10,475 nucleotides of DNA from the NCBI GenBank assembly GCA_014360745.1, contig JACIWY010000096.1, forward strand, positions 1 through 10,475, written 5' to 3'. The stretch is from Chloroflexota bacterium (GTDB taxonomy: Bacteria > Chloroflexota > Anaerolineae > UBA1429). The notes under the pieces are model-generated. The model saw only the letters and a list, made by a program, of their open reading frames with translations, was not told the origin of the DNA and did no database searches. A program made the translations under genes and the position numbers. How positions within the stretch are numbered: the first letter of the stretch is position 1; every line of letters starts with the position of its first letter. This document shows, piece by piece, positions 1 to 7,009 of this stretch.

Positions 1-2
1 GA

Positions 3-25
3 GCGCCCCGCGCGCTGCGGGGCGC
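3..25. terminator. GC-rich perfect hairpin, possible terminator
   Basis: A perfect 9-bp inverted repeat (GCGCCCCGC, 5-base loop, GCGGGGCGC) lies about 55 bases past the stop codon of the minus-strand isomerase gene. On the plus strand it is not followed by a T-run. On the minus strand any T-run would lie beyond the left window edge. It may therefore end the isomerase transcript or belong to a gene outside the window. The stem is seen directly; the terminator role is inferred. Confidence 0.4.
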
Positions 26-79
26 CAATTACTAGATTGTTGCTAAATATACCATACAATCGGTGGAAGCAAAAAACGC

Positions 80-628
80 TCAATCCTCGACGATCTCGGT
101 CACCCGCCGGATCGCTGGGTCGGTAAAGTCATCCTGCACGTCGAACGCCTGCGAGGAAAAGCTCCACACCACGGCGCCCTCCGGGCCAGCTTGAAACCAG
201 TGCCAAGTGTTCGGCGGGAAGGTATATTGTTCGCCTGGATGCAATATCAGCTCATGGCGCACGGTGTAATAGGGCGCGCGATGCGCGGGGATGCGAGCGC
301 GAGAAGCGGGCGTCGGCTCGCCGGGCATGCCCAGGATCAGCTCGCCCCATTGGCAACGGATCGTCTCTTCCTTGCCGGCGTAATCGCCCAGCGGCGGGTG
401 TCTGTGTTGCGGGCAGAGCTGGTTCGGCTCTAGGGCGATGATCTTGGCCGCATAATTGGCCGTGCTGACCACGGTCAGGATCTGCAAGCCGGTGATTTCG
501 AGCTCGTTCAGGCCGAGGTCGGCCACTTCGATGGCTTGCGCCTCGTCGGCGCGAATGGCGATGCCCGCGCGGCGGATGCGTTCGGCAGCGCGCTGTTGGG
601 CCCGGCGAACCTGCGATCTGGTGAGCAT
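80..628 (-). CDS. D-lyxose/D-mannose ketol-isomerase (cupin type)
   Basis: The 182-residue product resembles the cupin-fold D-lyxose isomerase family (Bacillus subtilis YdaE type). These cytosolic, Mn-dependent enzymes interconvert D-lyxose and D-xylulose, and often D-mannose and D-fructose. The expected metal ligands are visible: H75 and H77 (in QHRH), E88 (KEET) and H143 (NTWHWFQAG). They have the same spacing as H69, H71, E82 and H137 of YdaE. The family C-terminus (WSFSS, a D-rich strand, then TDPAIRR) is also intact, and the length is close to the family norm. I chose the start at 628 because a purine-rich Shine-Dalgarno (AGAGAGG, 640-634) sits just before it. An in-frame ATG at 646 has no such site and would put this motif inside the gene. 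The gene diverges from the GH4 gene, suggesting shared sugar catabolism. The exact sugar cannot be read from the sequence; a general sugar-isomerase role is quite secure. Confidence 0.9.
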   Translation of the reverse strand: MLTRSQVRRAQQRAAERIRRAGIAIRADEAQAIEVADLGLNELEITGLQILTVVSTANYAAKIIALEPNQLCPQHRHPPLGDYAGKEETIRCQWGELILGMPGEPTPASRARIPAHRAPYYTVRHELILHPGEQYTFPPNTWHWFQAGPEGAVVWSFSSQAFDVQDDFTDPAIRRVTEIVED

Positions 629-681
629 AGCATCCTCTCTCCCCATATGAGTTTCGCGTTATCCCTTTTCCTAACCTTTCT

Positions 682-710
682 ATTGTACCGCGTTTGACAA
701 GCGGCCCCAA
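682..710 (-). promoter_or_regulatory. Predicted sigma70 promoter of the isomerase gene
   Basis: On the minus strand, TTGGGG (710-705), a 17-base spacer and TACAAT (687-682) predict transcription starting near 675, leaving a leader of about 47 bases. The -10 box is good. The -35 box matches the consensus at only three positions. The element interleaves with the plus-strand GH4 promoter. Confidence 0.45.
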
Positions 711-722
711 GCGCGCTACGAT
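694..722 (+). promoter_or_regulatory. Predicted sigma70 promoter of the GH4 gene
   Basis: A perfect -35 box TTGACA (694-699), a 17-base spacer and TACGAT (717-722, five of six consensus bases) predict transcription starting near 729, about 28 bases before the GH4 start codon. A TTG codon in frame with GH4 falls exactly on this -35 box and is therefore unlikely to be a translation start. Confidence 0.72.
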
Positions 723-725
723 TTC

Positions 726-739
726 CCGTACACCGTACA
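726..739 (+). repeat. Tandem heptamer repeat, possible operator
   Basis: Two adjacent perfect copies of CCGTACA (726-732 and 733-739) lie at the predicted transcription start of the GH4 gene. A near match to CCGTACAA in inverted orientation (reverse complement of 683-690, CGGTACAA) overlaps the -10 box of the divergent isomerase promoter. This placement would suit a repressor site, but no cognate regulator gene is in the window. The repeat is seen; the role is inferred. Confidence 0.35.
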
Positions 740-756
740 AGAGGGGGAGGGGACTC

Positions 757-2058
757 ATGGCCAAGATTTGTTTTCTCGGCGCGGGCAGCACCGTCTTTGC
801 CAAAAGCGTTCTCGGCGACTGTTTGCACGTGCCCAGCCTGCGCGATGCGCACATCGCGCTCGTCGACATTGACCCGGATCGTTTGCATGTCTCCAAGATC
901 ATGTTGGAGAATATAAATCGCACTTTGGGCGCCGCTGCCCATATCGAGGCCTATCTGGCCGACGACGCCGAGCGCGCGTTGGCCGGCGCCGATTATGTGG
1001 TGAACGCCATCCAAGTCGGGGGCTATGAGCCGGCCACGGTCATCGATTTCGAGCTGCCCAAAAAATACGGTTTGCGTCAGACCATCGGCGACACGTTGGG
1101 CATCGGTGGCATCTTTCGAGCGTTGCGCACGATACCCGTCATGCTCGAATATTGCCGGGTCATCGAGCGCGTCGCGCCCGATGTCTGGCTGCTCAACTAC
1201 ACCAATCCCATGGGCATGATCACTGGCGCGCTTTTGCGGGCTACCGATGTACAAACGGTGGGCCTGTGCCATAGCGTTCAGGTTTGCGCCCCACATCTGT
1301 GCGCCATGCTCGACCTTCCTACCGACGATCTGGAATGGCAAATCGCCGGTATCAATCATCAGGGCTGGCTGCTGGAGATCAAGCGCCATGGCGTCGACCT
1401 TTACCCGGAGATCAAGCGTCGGGCCGAGCTGCCCGAGTACAAAGGCAAAGATGCGGTGCGTTTCGAGATCATGAAATGGTTCGGCTATTACGTCACCGAA
1501 TCTAGCGAGCATAGCGCCGAATATGTGCCCTGGTTCATCAAAGCCCGGGCGCCGGAGCTTATCGAGCGTTTTCATATCCCGCTCGATGAATATCCCCGCC
1601 GTTGTGTGCGCCAAATCGAGGGCTGGGAGGCGATGCGTCGCGACTTGTTGGCCGACAAGCCGATCCAACATCGGCGCGGGCACGAGTACGCCTCTTTTAT
1701 CTTTGATGCCATGGAGACGGGCACGCCTTATACCTTCGGCGGCAACGTGCTGAATTCCGGCCTGATCACCAACCTGCCAGACGGTTGTTGCGTCGAGGTC
1801 AAGTGCGTGGCCGATCGCAGTGGGATCGCGCCGACTTTTGTGGGCGCTCTGCCGCCCCAGTGTGCCGCGCTGACCCGCACTAACGTCAATGTCCAAGAGC
1901 TGACCATCGAGGCAGCGCTGACGCTTAAAAAGGATTATATCTATCAGGCCGCGATGTTGGATCCACACACGGCCGCCGAGCTGACCATCGACGAGATCGT
2001 ATCCTTGTGCGATGAGCTGATCGAAGCGCACGGCGACTATTTGCCCGCCTATCATTGA
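757..2058 (+). CDS. Glycoside hydrolase family 4, alpha-galactosidase type
   Basis: This 433-residue cytosolic enzyme belongs to family GH4 (MelA/AglA/GlvA), which cleaves glycosides by an NAD- and metal-dependent oxidation-elimination mechanism. The N-terminus has a Rossmann nucleotide-binding loop (FLGAGST, residues 6-12). The mid-region has NYTNPM (147-152), C171 in GLCHSVQ and H201 in GINHQGW. C171 and H201 match the Mn-ligand Cys and His of the family. SEHSAEY (250-256) supplies a Tyr in the usual catalytic-base region. The CHSV signature after the metal Cys is the one associated with alpha-galactosidases, rather than the CDMP or CNVP signatures of phospho-glycosidases, so an unphosphorylated alpha-galactoside is the likeliest substrate. 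There is no signal peptide. The start at 757 follows a strong GGGGAGGGG site (744-752). The length is normal for the family. Family assignment is firm; substrate is inferred, with alpha-glucosidase the main alternative. Confidence 0.92.
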   Translation: MAKICFLGAGSTVFAKSVLGDCLHVPSLRDAHIALVDIDPDRLHVSKIMLENINRTLGAAAHIEAYLADDAERALAGADYVVNAIQVGGYEPATVIDFELPKKYGLRQTIGDTLGIGGIFRALRTIPVMLEYCRVIERVAPDVWLLNYTNPMGMITGALLRATDVQTVGLCHSVQVCAPHLCAMLDLPTDDLEWQIAGINHQGWLLEIKRHGVDLYPEIKRRAELPEYKGKDAVRFEIMKWFGYYVTESSEHSAEYVPWFIKARAPELIERFHIPLDEYPRRCVRQIEGWEAMRRDLLADKPIQHRRGHEYASFIFDAMETGTPYTFGGNVLNSGLITNLPDGCCVEVKCVADRSGIAPTFVGALPPQCAALTRTNVNVQELTIEAALTLKKDYIYQAAMLDPHTAAELTIDEIVSLCDELIEAHGDYLPAYH

Positions 2059-2115
2059 TCAGGCCATGTCGTCGGTGCGTATTGACCAAGACCGAGCAGA
2101 TATGAGGGATTCGGC

Positions 2116-2937
2116 ATGAAAGATGCCCTCTCGCGGAGCACTATTATGGCCGGCCTCACCACCCGTTATATCGGCCGCGCGATCGAACATTACGCCGAGA
2201 TCGACTCGACCAACACGCGCGCCGTGGAATTGGCCCGCGCCGGCGCCCCGGAGGGCACTTTGGTGTTGGCCGAGGTGCAGACCGCCGGCCGAGGGCGTTT
2301 GGGGCGGCCCTGGCACGCGCCGGCGGGTAGCTCTCTGCTTATGTCTCTCATCCTGCGTCCTGCGTTGGCGCCGGGTCAGGCCCAGCGGGTCACGATGGTT
2401 TGCTCGCTGGCCGCCGTGGAGGCCATCGAAACGACTACGCGCCTGCGCGCAGCGATCAAGTGGCCCAACGACCTGCTGATCCACGACAAAAAGGTCGGCG
2501 GGGTGCTCACCGAGTTGGGGGCCGGCTCGGGGCGGCTGGACTATGTCGTCGTGGGCATGGGGATCAATGTCAATCTAGATGTCTCTACATTGCCCGAATT
2601 GATGGCCCCGGCCACCAGCCTGAGCGCCGAGCTGGGCCAGTCGACCTCGCGGCTCTCCCTTTTGCTCGCCCTGCTGGAACGTATCGAATACCACTATGAG
2701 TGGCTGCGCCGTGGTCGTTCGCCGCATGAAGCTTGGCGCCAACGTTTGGCCACGCTGGGTCGGCGCGTGCAGGTCACCACGCCGGGGGAGGTTTGGGAAG
2801 GCGTGGCCGAGGATGTCGATGCCGACGGCGCCCTGCTCCTGCGCACCGATGCGGGCGAATTGCGTCGTATCCTGGCCGGCGACTTGACCCTGCGTGGCCA
2901 TCTGCCCGATCAGCACCGCCATCCGCGCCTGCCGTGA
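2116..2937 (+). CDS. birA: Biotin-[acetyl-CoA-carboxylase] ligase, monofunctional
   Basis: This 273-residue enzyme attaches biotin, via biotinyl-AMP, to the carrier lysine of biotin-dependent carboxylases in the cytosol. All class signatures are present in order: DSTN (30-33), GRGRLGRPW (58-66, the biotinyl-AMP loop), KWPND (115-119), KVGGVLTE (126-133, whose first Lys corresponds to the catalytic Lys of BirA) and GMGINVN (147-153). A short SH3-like C-terminal domain follows from about residue 225. The N-terminal winged-helix DNA-binding domain of E. coli BirA is absent, so this is a group I ligase and cannot itself repress biotin genes. The start at 2116 has GAGGGA six bases upstream. An in-frame ATG at 2146 is a possible alternative that would still keep the catalytic domain whole. 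The gene lies 57 bases after GH4 with no terminator seen between them, so it may be co-transcribed. Confidence 0.94.
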   Translation: MKDALSRSTIMAGLTTRYIGRAIEHYAEIDSTNTRAVELARAGAPEGTLVLAEVQTAGRGRLGRPWHAPAGSSLLMSLILRPALAPGQAQRVTMVCSLAAVEAIETTTRLRAAIKWPNDLLIHDKKVGGVLTELGAGSGRLDYVVVGMGINVNLDVSTLPELMAPATSLSAELGQSTSRLSLLLALLERIEYHYEWLRRGRSPHEAWRQRLATLGRRVQVTTPGEVWEGVAEDVDADGALLLRTDAGELRRILAGDLTLRGHLPDQHRHPRLP

Positions 2938-2993
2938 GCCGGCGCAAGGGCGGGAACCCCGACGACGAAACATCTTTTTTTGAGGATACGGCT

Positions 2994-4214
2994 ATGGCGC
3001 AATTGGCTATCAAACGTCCTGCCGCCTTTGATTCCCTGGGGAATGCGGGCTTTCGCTGGCTGTGGCTGGGGCGCTTGGCTAGTTCGGCGACGATGGAGAT
3101 GGGCTCTGTTGTTCAAGGGTGGCTGGCCTATGAATTAACCGGCTCGGCCCTCGCCCTCGGAGGCGTCACCGCGGCGCGTAGCGTGGCCCGGCTGGTGTTG
3201 TCGCTCTATGCCGGGGCGCTGGCCGACCGCTTTGAAAAGCGCCAGCTCTTGCTGCTCACCCGCGCCGGGATGGTAGGTTGCGTCCTCGTCCTAGCGCTGT
3301 TGATCCTAACCGGGCTGATCCAAGTCTGGCATCTCGTGGCCTATTCCTTTCTTTCGGGCATCCTCAGCTCTTTCATGATGCCGGCGGAGAGGGCGGTCAT
3401 GGCCGAATTGGTGGGGCGCAAATCGTTGCTCAACGCCGTCTCGCTCAGCTCGGTGGGCATGGGCTTGATGGGCATCGTGGGCGCTTCGGCCGCGGGTTTT
3501 ATGATCGCCAGCCTGGGGGCGGGAAGTGTCTATCTGATCATGGCCGGCCTTTATATCTGGGCGCTTTTCACCCTGACGCGGCTGCCCAATAGTGGGATCG
3601 TCTCCTCGGGCAAGACGACGGTCTGGGAGGATTTGCGCGAAGGGGTGCGCTATATGCGCACTTGCCCGCCGATGATGCCGCTGATCTTTATCGCCGGAGT
3701 GCGCGCCGTTTTGGGCTGGTCGTATCGCAGTTTGATGCCGGTGTACGCCGATCAAGTGCTTGGCTTTGACGCTCGTGGACTGGGCATCCTGACCGCCGCG
3801 CCCAGCGTGGGCTCGCTCATCTCGTCGATGGTCTTGGCTTCTATGGGGCGTAGCCGACACAAGGGGCAAATTCTGCTCATAACGGGGATTATCATGGGGC
3901 TGGGGTTGATCGTCTTTGCCAACATTCGGCCTTTTGCCATCGTTTTGCTCTCCCTGGCCTTGGTCGGGGCCATGCGCAACGCCACCATGATCACCAACCA
4001 AACCCTGGTGCAAGTAAACTGCGATGATAACTATCGCGCCCGCGCCATAGCCATGTATATGGCCATGATGGGCTTGATGCCCTTGGGGACGATCCCCTCC
4101 GGCGCCCTGGCCGATTTCTTTGGCGTGCCCTGGGTGCTTAATTTGCAGGGGATCCTGTTGGTGAGCATCTTTGCTTTGATGTGGCTGCGCTCAGGGGTCA
4201 AACGGTTGGAATAA
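2994..4214 (+). CDS. MFS transporter, EntS/MFS_3-like exporter
   Basis: This 406-residue, highly hydrophobic inner-membrane protein has the layout of the major facilitator superfamily. It has about a dozen likely membrane segments and a motif A (GALADRFEKRQ, residues 74-84) in the loop between helices 2 and 3. A degenerate copy (GALADFFG) is in the second half, as expected from the internal duplication. The N-terminal pattern (FRWLWLGRLASS, then QGWLAYELTGSALALG) is typical of the EntS-like MFS_3 group of proton-driven exporters. The substrate cannot be deduced. Siderophore or drug export is only the precedent in the family. The start at 2994 is set by GAGGA (2982-2986) seven bases upstream; the same frame is open further left, but that stretch overlaps birA and encodes no plausible protein. 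The gene follows birA by 56 bases, probably in one operon, and converges with the lipoprotein gene, leaving only 13 bases between the two stop codons. Confidence 0.88.
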   Translation: MAQLAIKRPAAFDSLGNAGFRWLWLGRLASSATMEMGSVVQGWLAYELTGSALALGGVTAARSVARLVLSLYAGALADRFEKRQLLLLTRAGMVGCVLVLALLILTGLIQVWHLVAYSFLSGILSSFMMPAERAVMAELVGRKSLLNAVSLSSVGMGLMGIVGASAAGFMIASLGAGSVYLIMAGLYIWALFTLTRLPNSGIVSSGKTTVWEDLREGVRYMRTCPPMMPLIFIAGVRAVLGWSYRSLMPVYADQVLGFDARGLGILTAAPSVGSLISSMVLASMGRSRHKGQILLITGIIMGLGLIVFANIRPFAIVLLSLALVGAMRNATMITNQTLVQVNCDDNYRARAIAMYMAMMGLMPLGTIPSGALADFFGVPWVLNLQGILLVSIFALMWLRSGVKRLE

Positions 4215-4227
4215 ACGCGGTGCTCCG

Positions 4228-6558
4228 TCATGAGCCGGGAGGAGGTAACCGATTCTCCTCGGGCAAAGGGGGCGGCTGGACGCGCGCCGAGGCCCCTTCG
4301 GTGAACACCTCCGGGTCATAGCGGCCACGAGAGTTCCAATAGATCCAGCCGTCGGCGCCGGCGTCTTCCGCCGCCCTTCGTTGCAAGAGCAGCCGTTGCA
4401 GATCGTATTCGATGCCAAATATGGTATAGTGTTGTAACCAGGGGCGAACCGGCGTCGATGTCCGTTCCTTGGTGGTGAGCACACTGTAGTAAACCACTTC
4501 GTAGGGATAGAGGCCGGGCCGATCAAAGCCCAGGTTCCCCGGCCCAAAGGTGATGGGGTAGAGCATGGGCGACAAGTAATCCATATGCGGGGCAATGTCG
4601 TCGACGCGCTGGCCGATGCCCATGTCTCGCCCCGGATCGACCCACACGGTCAAGCCGAAAATGTCGGCCGAGAGGAAAGCCGGCGTGGGGCGGATGGCCT
4701 CGGCCATCTGGGCGCAGAATTCGGCCATCGCCGCCGTGCGCGATTCAAAGGTGGCCTCCTGGCTATATACCAAGCCTTTGATGCGGCCGTCGGAGGGGAA
4801 GCGCAAGTAATCGAGCTGGATCTCATCAAACCCCAGGGCGGCCACTTCGCGGGCCAGGGCGATATTGTAGGCGCGCACTTCGGCACGGAAGGGATCGACC
4901 CAATGCAAGCCTTCTAGATCCTCGTACAAGCCCCCTTCTTCGCGGGCCACGGCCCATTCAGGGTGATGAGTGGCTAATAGGTCGTCCTTAAAGACGACCA
5001 TGCGCGCGATGGCATAAATGCCCCGTTCGTGGCAGGTGCGCAGGAACTCGCGTAGGTCCATGACATCGCGCTGGTAGGCTTCTAACTCTTTGGCCAACGG
5101 CAGAGGGCTGTCCCAGGCGATGCGCGACCTATCGCCCTTGACATCGACCACGACGCTATTCAACATCGAGCCCTCCACCAGGTCGAGCAGCTCAGTGATG
5201 CGTTCGGGCAGGGTCAACACACCAAAGGGGATATATAAGCCGTGGGCCTGGAAGGGCTGTAGCTCTAGCTCGACCTCGCCCACTTGAGCGATAGGCTGGA
5301 TCAGGCGAGCGTAGCGAGGCGCTTTGACCAACAAACTGGCGACATCCAGGGCATCGGGAAAGACAAAGCGTCCCGTGTCATCGGTGTAGGTCATGGTGAT
5401 GGGCGAGATGGGCTCGAAGCCCTTGGTCGCCAGAGGATCTGCGACGGCAAAAGCCAACACGAGCGCCCGGCTGATCGGCTGCCCCGTCTCTACCTCGCGG
5501 ACGACGCCGCTGAGCTGTGAAGGCTGAAGAGCCACGCGCAGCTCGCGCTCCCCCTCGTAATTCAGCGTTCGGCCTCGGTAGCCGGGTTTTTGTACATGCA
5601 ACCTGGTGCCCAGCCGGGCCTCGATCTCTGCCGTGCCCTCTTGGCCCGTCTCGGCGAGCAGGGCATCGTTCGCGACGATCGCTGCGGCGGCTAGGGGCAG
5701 GTTATTGCGTTCGTCCGAGACCAAGAGCCGCGTTCGCCACGGCTCAAGCTCGATCTCCAGGCGTTCCTGGCCTGCGAAGAGGATCTCTGGCAGCGGGCGA
5801 TGGTCGGCGCTGAGGACGCGGATCGGTGTCCCCGGCTCGATGGGGCCGAGCCGGAAGGCGCCCCGGGCGTCGCTGCGCACCTCCTGCTCCCCGGCCGAGA
5901 CGACCACGCCCTCAAGCGGCTGCCTCGAACCTTTTTCGAGGACGACGCCGGCGATCGTGCGCGGTTGAAGGGTCAGCGTTATGGGCTGTGCCTGTTGGCC
6001 ATCGTCGTCCAAAATGGCGGCAATTTGGTCGTCGGCGAGCGTTGTCGACAGATAACCCTTCGCCGATAAGGAGAGAGGCTCGCCTTCCGGTAGATCCAAG
6101 GCAAAGGTGCCGTCGTGGCGGGTGCGCTGCTCCTCGGAGCCACAGACGATGAGGACGCCGCCCATCGGCTGCCCTGTGGCTGCGTCGCGCACAATGCCGT
6201 TCAACCGGCGACGGGATAGATGGATATCTCGCTCTTGGGCGAGGGTATCCTTGCCCAAGAGGATATCGAAGGTCGCCGTCACATAGCCGGGCGCGGAGGC
6301 AACCAGCGAGAAGGCGCCGCTATCGAGCGATACCTGATAATTCCCCTTCTTATCGGCGGTCAGCTCCCAAGACTGCATCGTCGAAGGCGCGGTGATCTGC
6401 AAGCGCGCGCCGGCGATCGGCCTGCCGTCCGAGGCATCCAGGACGGTGCCCCGCAGAAGCGGAGGGGTGCTTGTACATGCAACCAGTGTCCAAGACAGCG
6501 AGAAGGCAAATACAAAGGATAAGACCCAAAACCAGGTACGTTTACGTTGATGGGGCAT
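4228..6558 (-). CDS. Lipoprotein with carboxypeptidase-regulatory-like repeats and DUF4015-type glycosyl hydrolase domain
   Basis: The 776-residue product begins with a lipoprotein signal peptide: basic MPHQRKR, a hydrophobic core, and lipobox LVAC with the acylated Cys at residue 28. Next come about five beta-sandwich repeats resembling carboxypeptidase regulatory-like domains, at roughly 35-114, 118-197, 200-272, 277-344 and 349-434. Several share the 'G.V.....G.P..GA' opening (e.g. LRGTVLDASDGRPIAGA). Residues about 437-757 resemble the putative glycosyl hydrolase family DUF4015 (PF13200), a TIM-barrel-like group. Visible motifs are VVVDVKGD, FDEIQLDYLRFPSDG (with E579 and D583 as candidate catalytic acids) and SADIFG. 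A Pro-rich tail ends the protein. It should be anchored outside the cytoplasmic membrane and may act on a cell-surface or environmental glycan; no substrate is established. The start at 6558 has GAGGA eight bases upstream. An in-frame ATG at 6627 overlaps the predicted promoter and would spoil the signal peptide. Confidence 0.88.
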   Translation of the reverse strand: MPHQRKRTWFWVLSFVFAFSLSWTLVACTSTPPLLRGTVLDASDGRPIAGARLQITAPSTMQSWELTADKKGNYQVSLDSGAFSLVASAPGYVTATFDILLGKDTLAQERDIHLSRRRLNGIVRDAATGQPMGGVLIVCGSEEQRTRHDGTFALDLPEGEPLSLSAKGYLSTTLADDQIAAILDDDGQQAQPITLTLQPRTIAGVVLEKGSRQPLEGVVVSAGEQEVRSDARGAFRLGPIEPGTPIRVLSADHRPLPEILFAGQERLEIELEPWRTRLLVSDERNNLPLAAAAIVANDALLAETGQEGTAEIEARLGTRLHVQKPGYRGRTLNYEGERELRVALQPSQLSGVVREVETGQPISRALVLAFAVADPLATKGFEPISPITMTYTDDTGRFVFPDALDVASLLVKAPRYARLIQPIAQVGEVELELQPFQAHGLYIPFGVLTLPERITELLDLVEGSMLNSVVVDVKGDRSRIAWDSPLPLAKELEAYQRDVMDLREFLRTCHERGIYAIARMVVFKDDLLATHHPEWAVAREEGGLYEDLEGLHWVDPFRAEVRAYNIALAREVAALGFDEIQLDYLRFPSDGRIKGLVYSQEATFESRTAAMAEFCAQMAEAIRPTPAFLSADIFGLTVWVDPGRDMGIGQRVDDIAPHMDYLSPMLYPITFGPGNLGFDRPGLYPYEVVYYSVLTTKERTSTPVRPWLQHYTIFGIEYDLQRLLLQRRAAEDAGADGWIYWNSRGRYDPEVFTEGASARVQPPPLPEENRLPPPGS

Positions 6559-6599
6559 GTCCGTCGTCCTCAGGGCGGCGTCATGATTTCGATTAGGGG

Positions 6600-6627
6600 A
6601 GTATAGCACAAATAGCGAGCCTTCCAA
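6600..6627 (-). promoter_or_regulatory. Predicted sigma70 promoter of the lipoprotein gene
   Basis: On the minus strand, TTGGAA (6627-6622), a 16-base spacer and TATACT (6605-6600) predict a start near 6593, about 35 bases before the start codon. The -10 box has five of six consensus bases and the -35 box four of six. Confidence 0.5.
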
Positions 6628-6643
6628 CTCGCGCGCAAATGGC

Positions 6644-6688
6644 GATTTTGACCGCTGTCCGCAGCCATGCTACTCTAGGCGGAAAATC
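6644..6688. repeat. Interrupted inverted repeat around the dehydratase promoter
   Basis: GATTTT-ga-CCGC (6644-6655) is mirrored by GCGG-AAAATC (6679-6688), giving ten paired bases with a 2-base bulge and 23 bases between the arms. The left arm overlaps the -35 box and the right arm covers the predicted transcription start. It could be an operator bound by a dimeric regulator. The repeat is seen; the function is inferred. Confidence 0.35.
6648..6676 (+). promoter_or_regulatory. Predicted sigma70 promoter of the dehydratase gene cluster
   Basis: TTGACC (6648-6653), a 17-base spacer and TACTCT (6671-6676) predict a start near 6683, about 45 bases before the small-subunit start codon. The -35 box has five of six consensus bases. 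It lies back-to-back with the lipoprotein promoter, with 20 bases between the two -35 boxes. Confidence 0.6.
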
Positions 6689-6727
6689 TGCGCCAAGAGA
6701 AGCACATCTGAAGGAGCGACAAGATCG

Positions 6728-7009
6728 ATGGCCAATACGCTCAAGATCAACCCCAAAGACAATGTCGTGGTCGCGCTGAGCGACCTGCCGGCCGGTGCGC
6801 GGTTGAGTTGGGATGGCAACATGGATGGGGAGCTTGCAGCCCTTGAAGACATCCCCTTTGGCCACAAAGTGGCCATAGTGCCCATTGTCAAGGGCGCCCC
6901 GGTCATCAAGTATGGGGCCAACATCGGCGTGGCCACCCAGGATATCGCGCCGGGCCAGCACGTTCACAGCCATAATCTTGCCACCGTCCGAGGAGCGGCC
7001 AGAGCATGA
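6728..7009 (+). CDS. UxaA-family dehydratase, small (SAF-domain) subunit
   Basis: This 93-residue protein is a stand-alone SAF domain, equivalent to the N-terminal part of altronate dehydratase UxaA and galactarate dehydratase GarD. It also resembles SuyA, the small subunit of sulfolactate sulfo-lyase. Family motifs are IPFGHKVAI (42-50), VIKYGANIG (59-67) and GQHVHSHN (76-83). The His-rich last motif matches the segment that contributes to the metal and substrate site. The start at 6728 follows AAGGAG (6711-6716) at a slightly long 11-base spacing. Its stop codon overlaps the start of the large subunit by 4 bases (ATGA), so translation is coupled and equal subunit amounts are expected. A hexonate dehydratase role is the default, but the two-subunit form does not settle the substrate. 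Confidence 0.85.
   Translation: MANTLKINPKDNVVVALSDLPAGARLSWDGNMDGELAALEDIPFGHKVAIVPIVKGAPVIKYGANIGVATQDIAPGQHVHSHNLATVRGAARA

Noticed and set aside
35..61. Inverted repeat GATTGT ... ACAATC downstream of the isomerase gene
   Set aside because: Only six base pairs with a 15-base gap in AT-rich sequence; the stronger hairpin at 3-25 is the better transcript-end candidate.
252..2055. Long minus-strand open frames opposite the isomerase and GH4 genes (252-923 and 508-2055)
   Set aside because: They are antisense or frame shadows of well-recognised genes in GC-rich DNA, cross the promoter region, and show no recognisable protein motif.
2082..2106. TTGACC and TATGAG upstream of birA, considered as a promoter
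   Set aside because: The spacer is only 13 bases, too short for a sigma70 promoter.
2059..2484. Minus-strand open frame of 141 codons opposite birA
   Set aside because: It is fully antisense to the conserved biotin-ligase core, has an Arg/Gln/Gly-rich composition typical of reverse-strand readings, and no ribosome site.
2938..2993. T-run (seven T, 2975-2981) between birA and the MFS gene, considered as a terminator
   Set aside because: No convincing stem precedes it, and the ribosome site of the MFS gene follows directly.
3306..4013. Minus-strand open frame of 235 codons opposite the MFS gene
   Set aside because: The His/Asp/Gly/Gln-rich composition is typical of the complement of a hydrophobic membrane-protein gene, and no motif is recognisable.
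4234..4264. Hairpin (GAGGAG ... CTCCTC) near the junction of the convergent MFS and lipoprotein genes, considered as a bidirectional terminator
   Set aside because: Only six clean base pairs with a 10-base loop, no T-run on either strand, and it lies inside the lipoprotein coding sequence.
5590..6484. A 14-base sequence, TTGTACATGCAACC, repeated at 5590-5603 and 6471-6484 inside the lipoprotein gene
   Set aside because: The copies are read in different frames and encode different residues. A single 14-base match in about 10 kb is not far from chance expectation.
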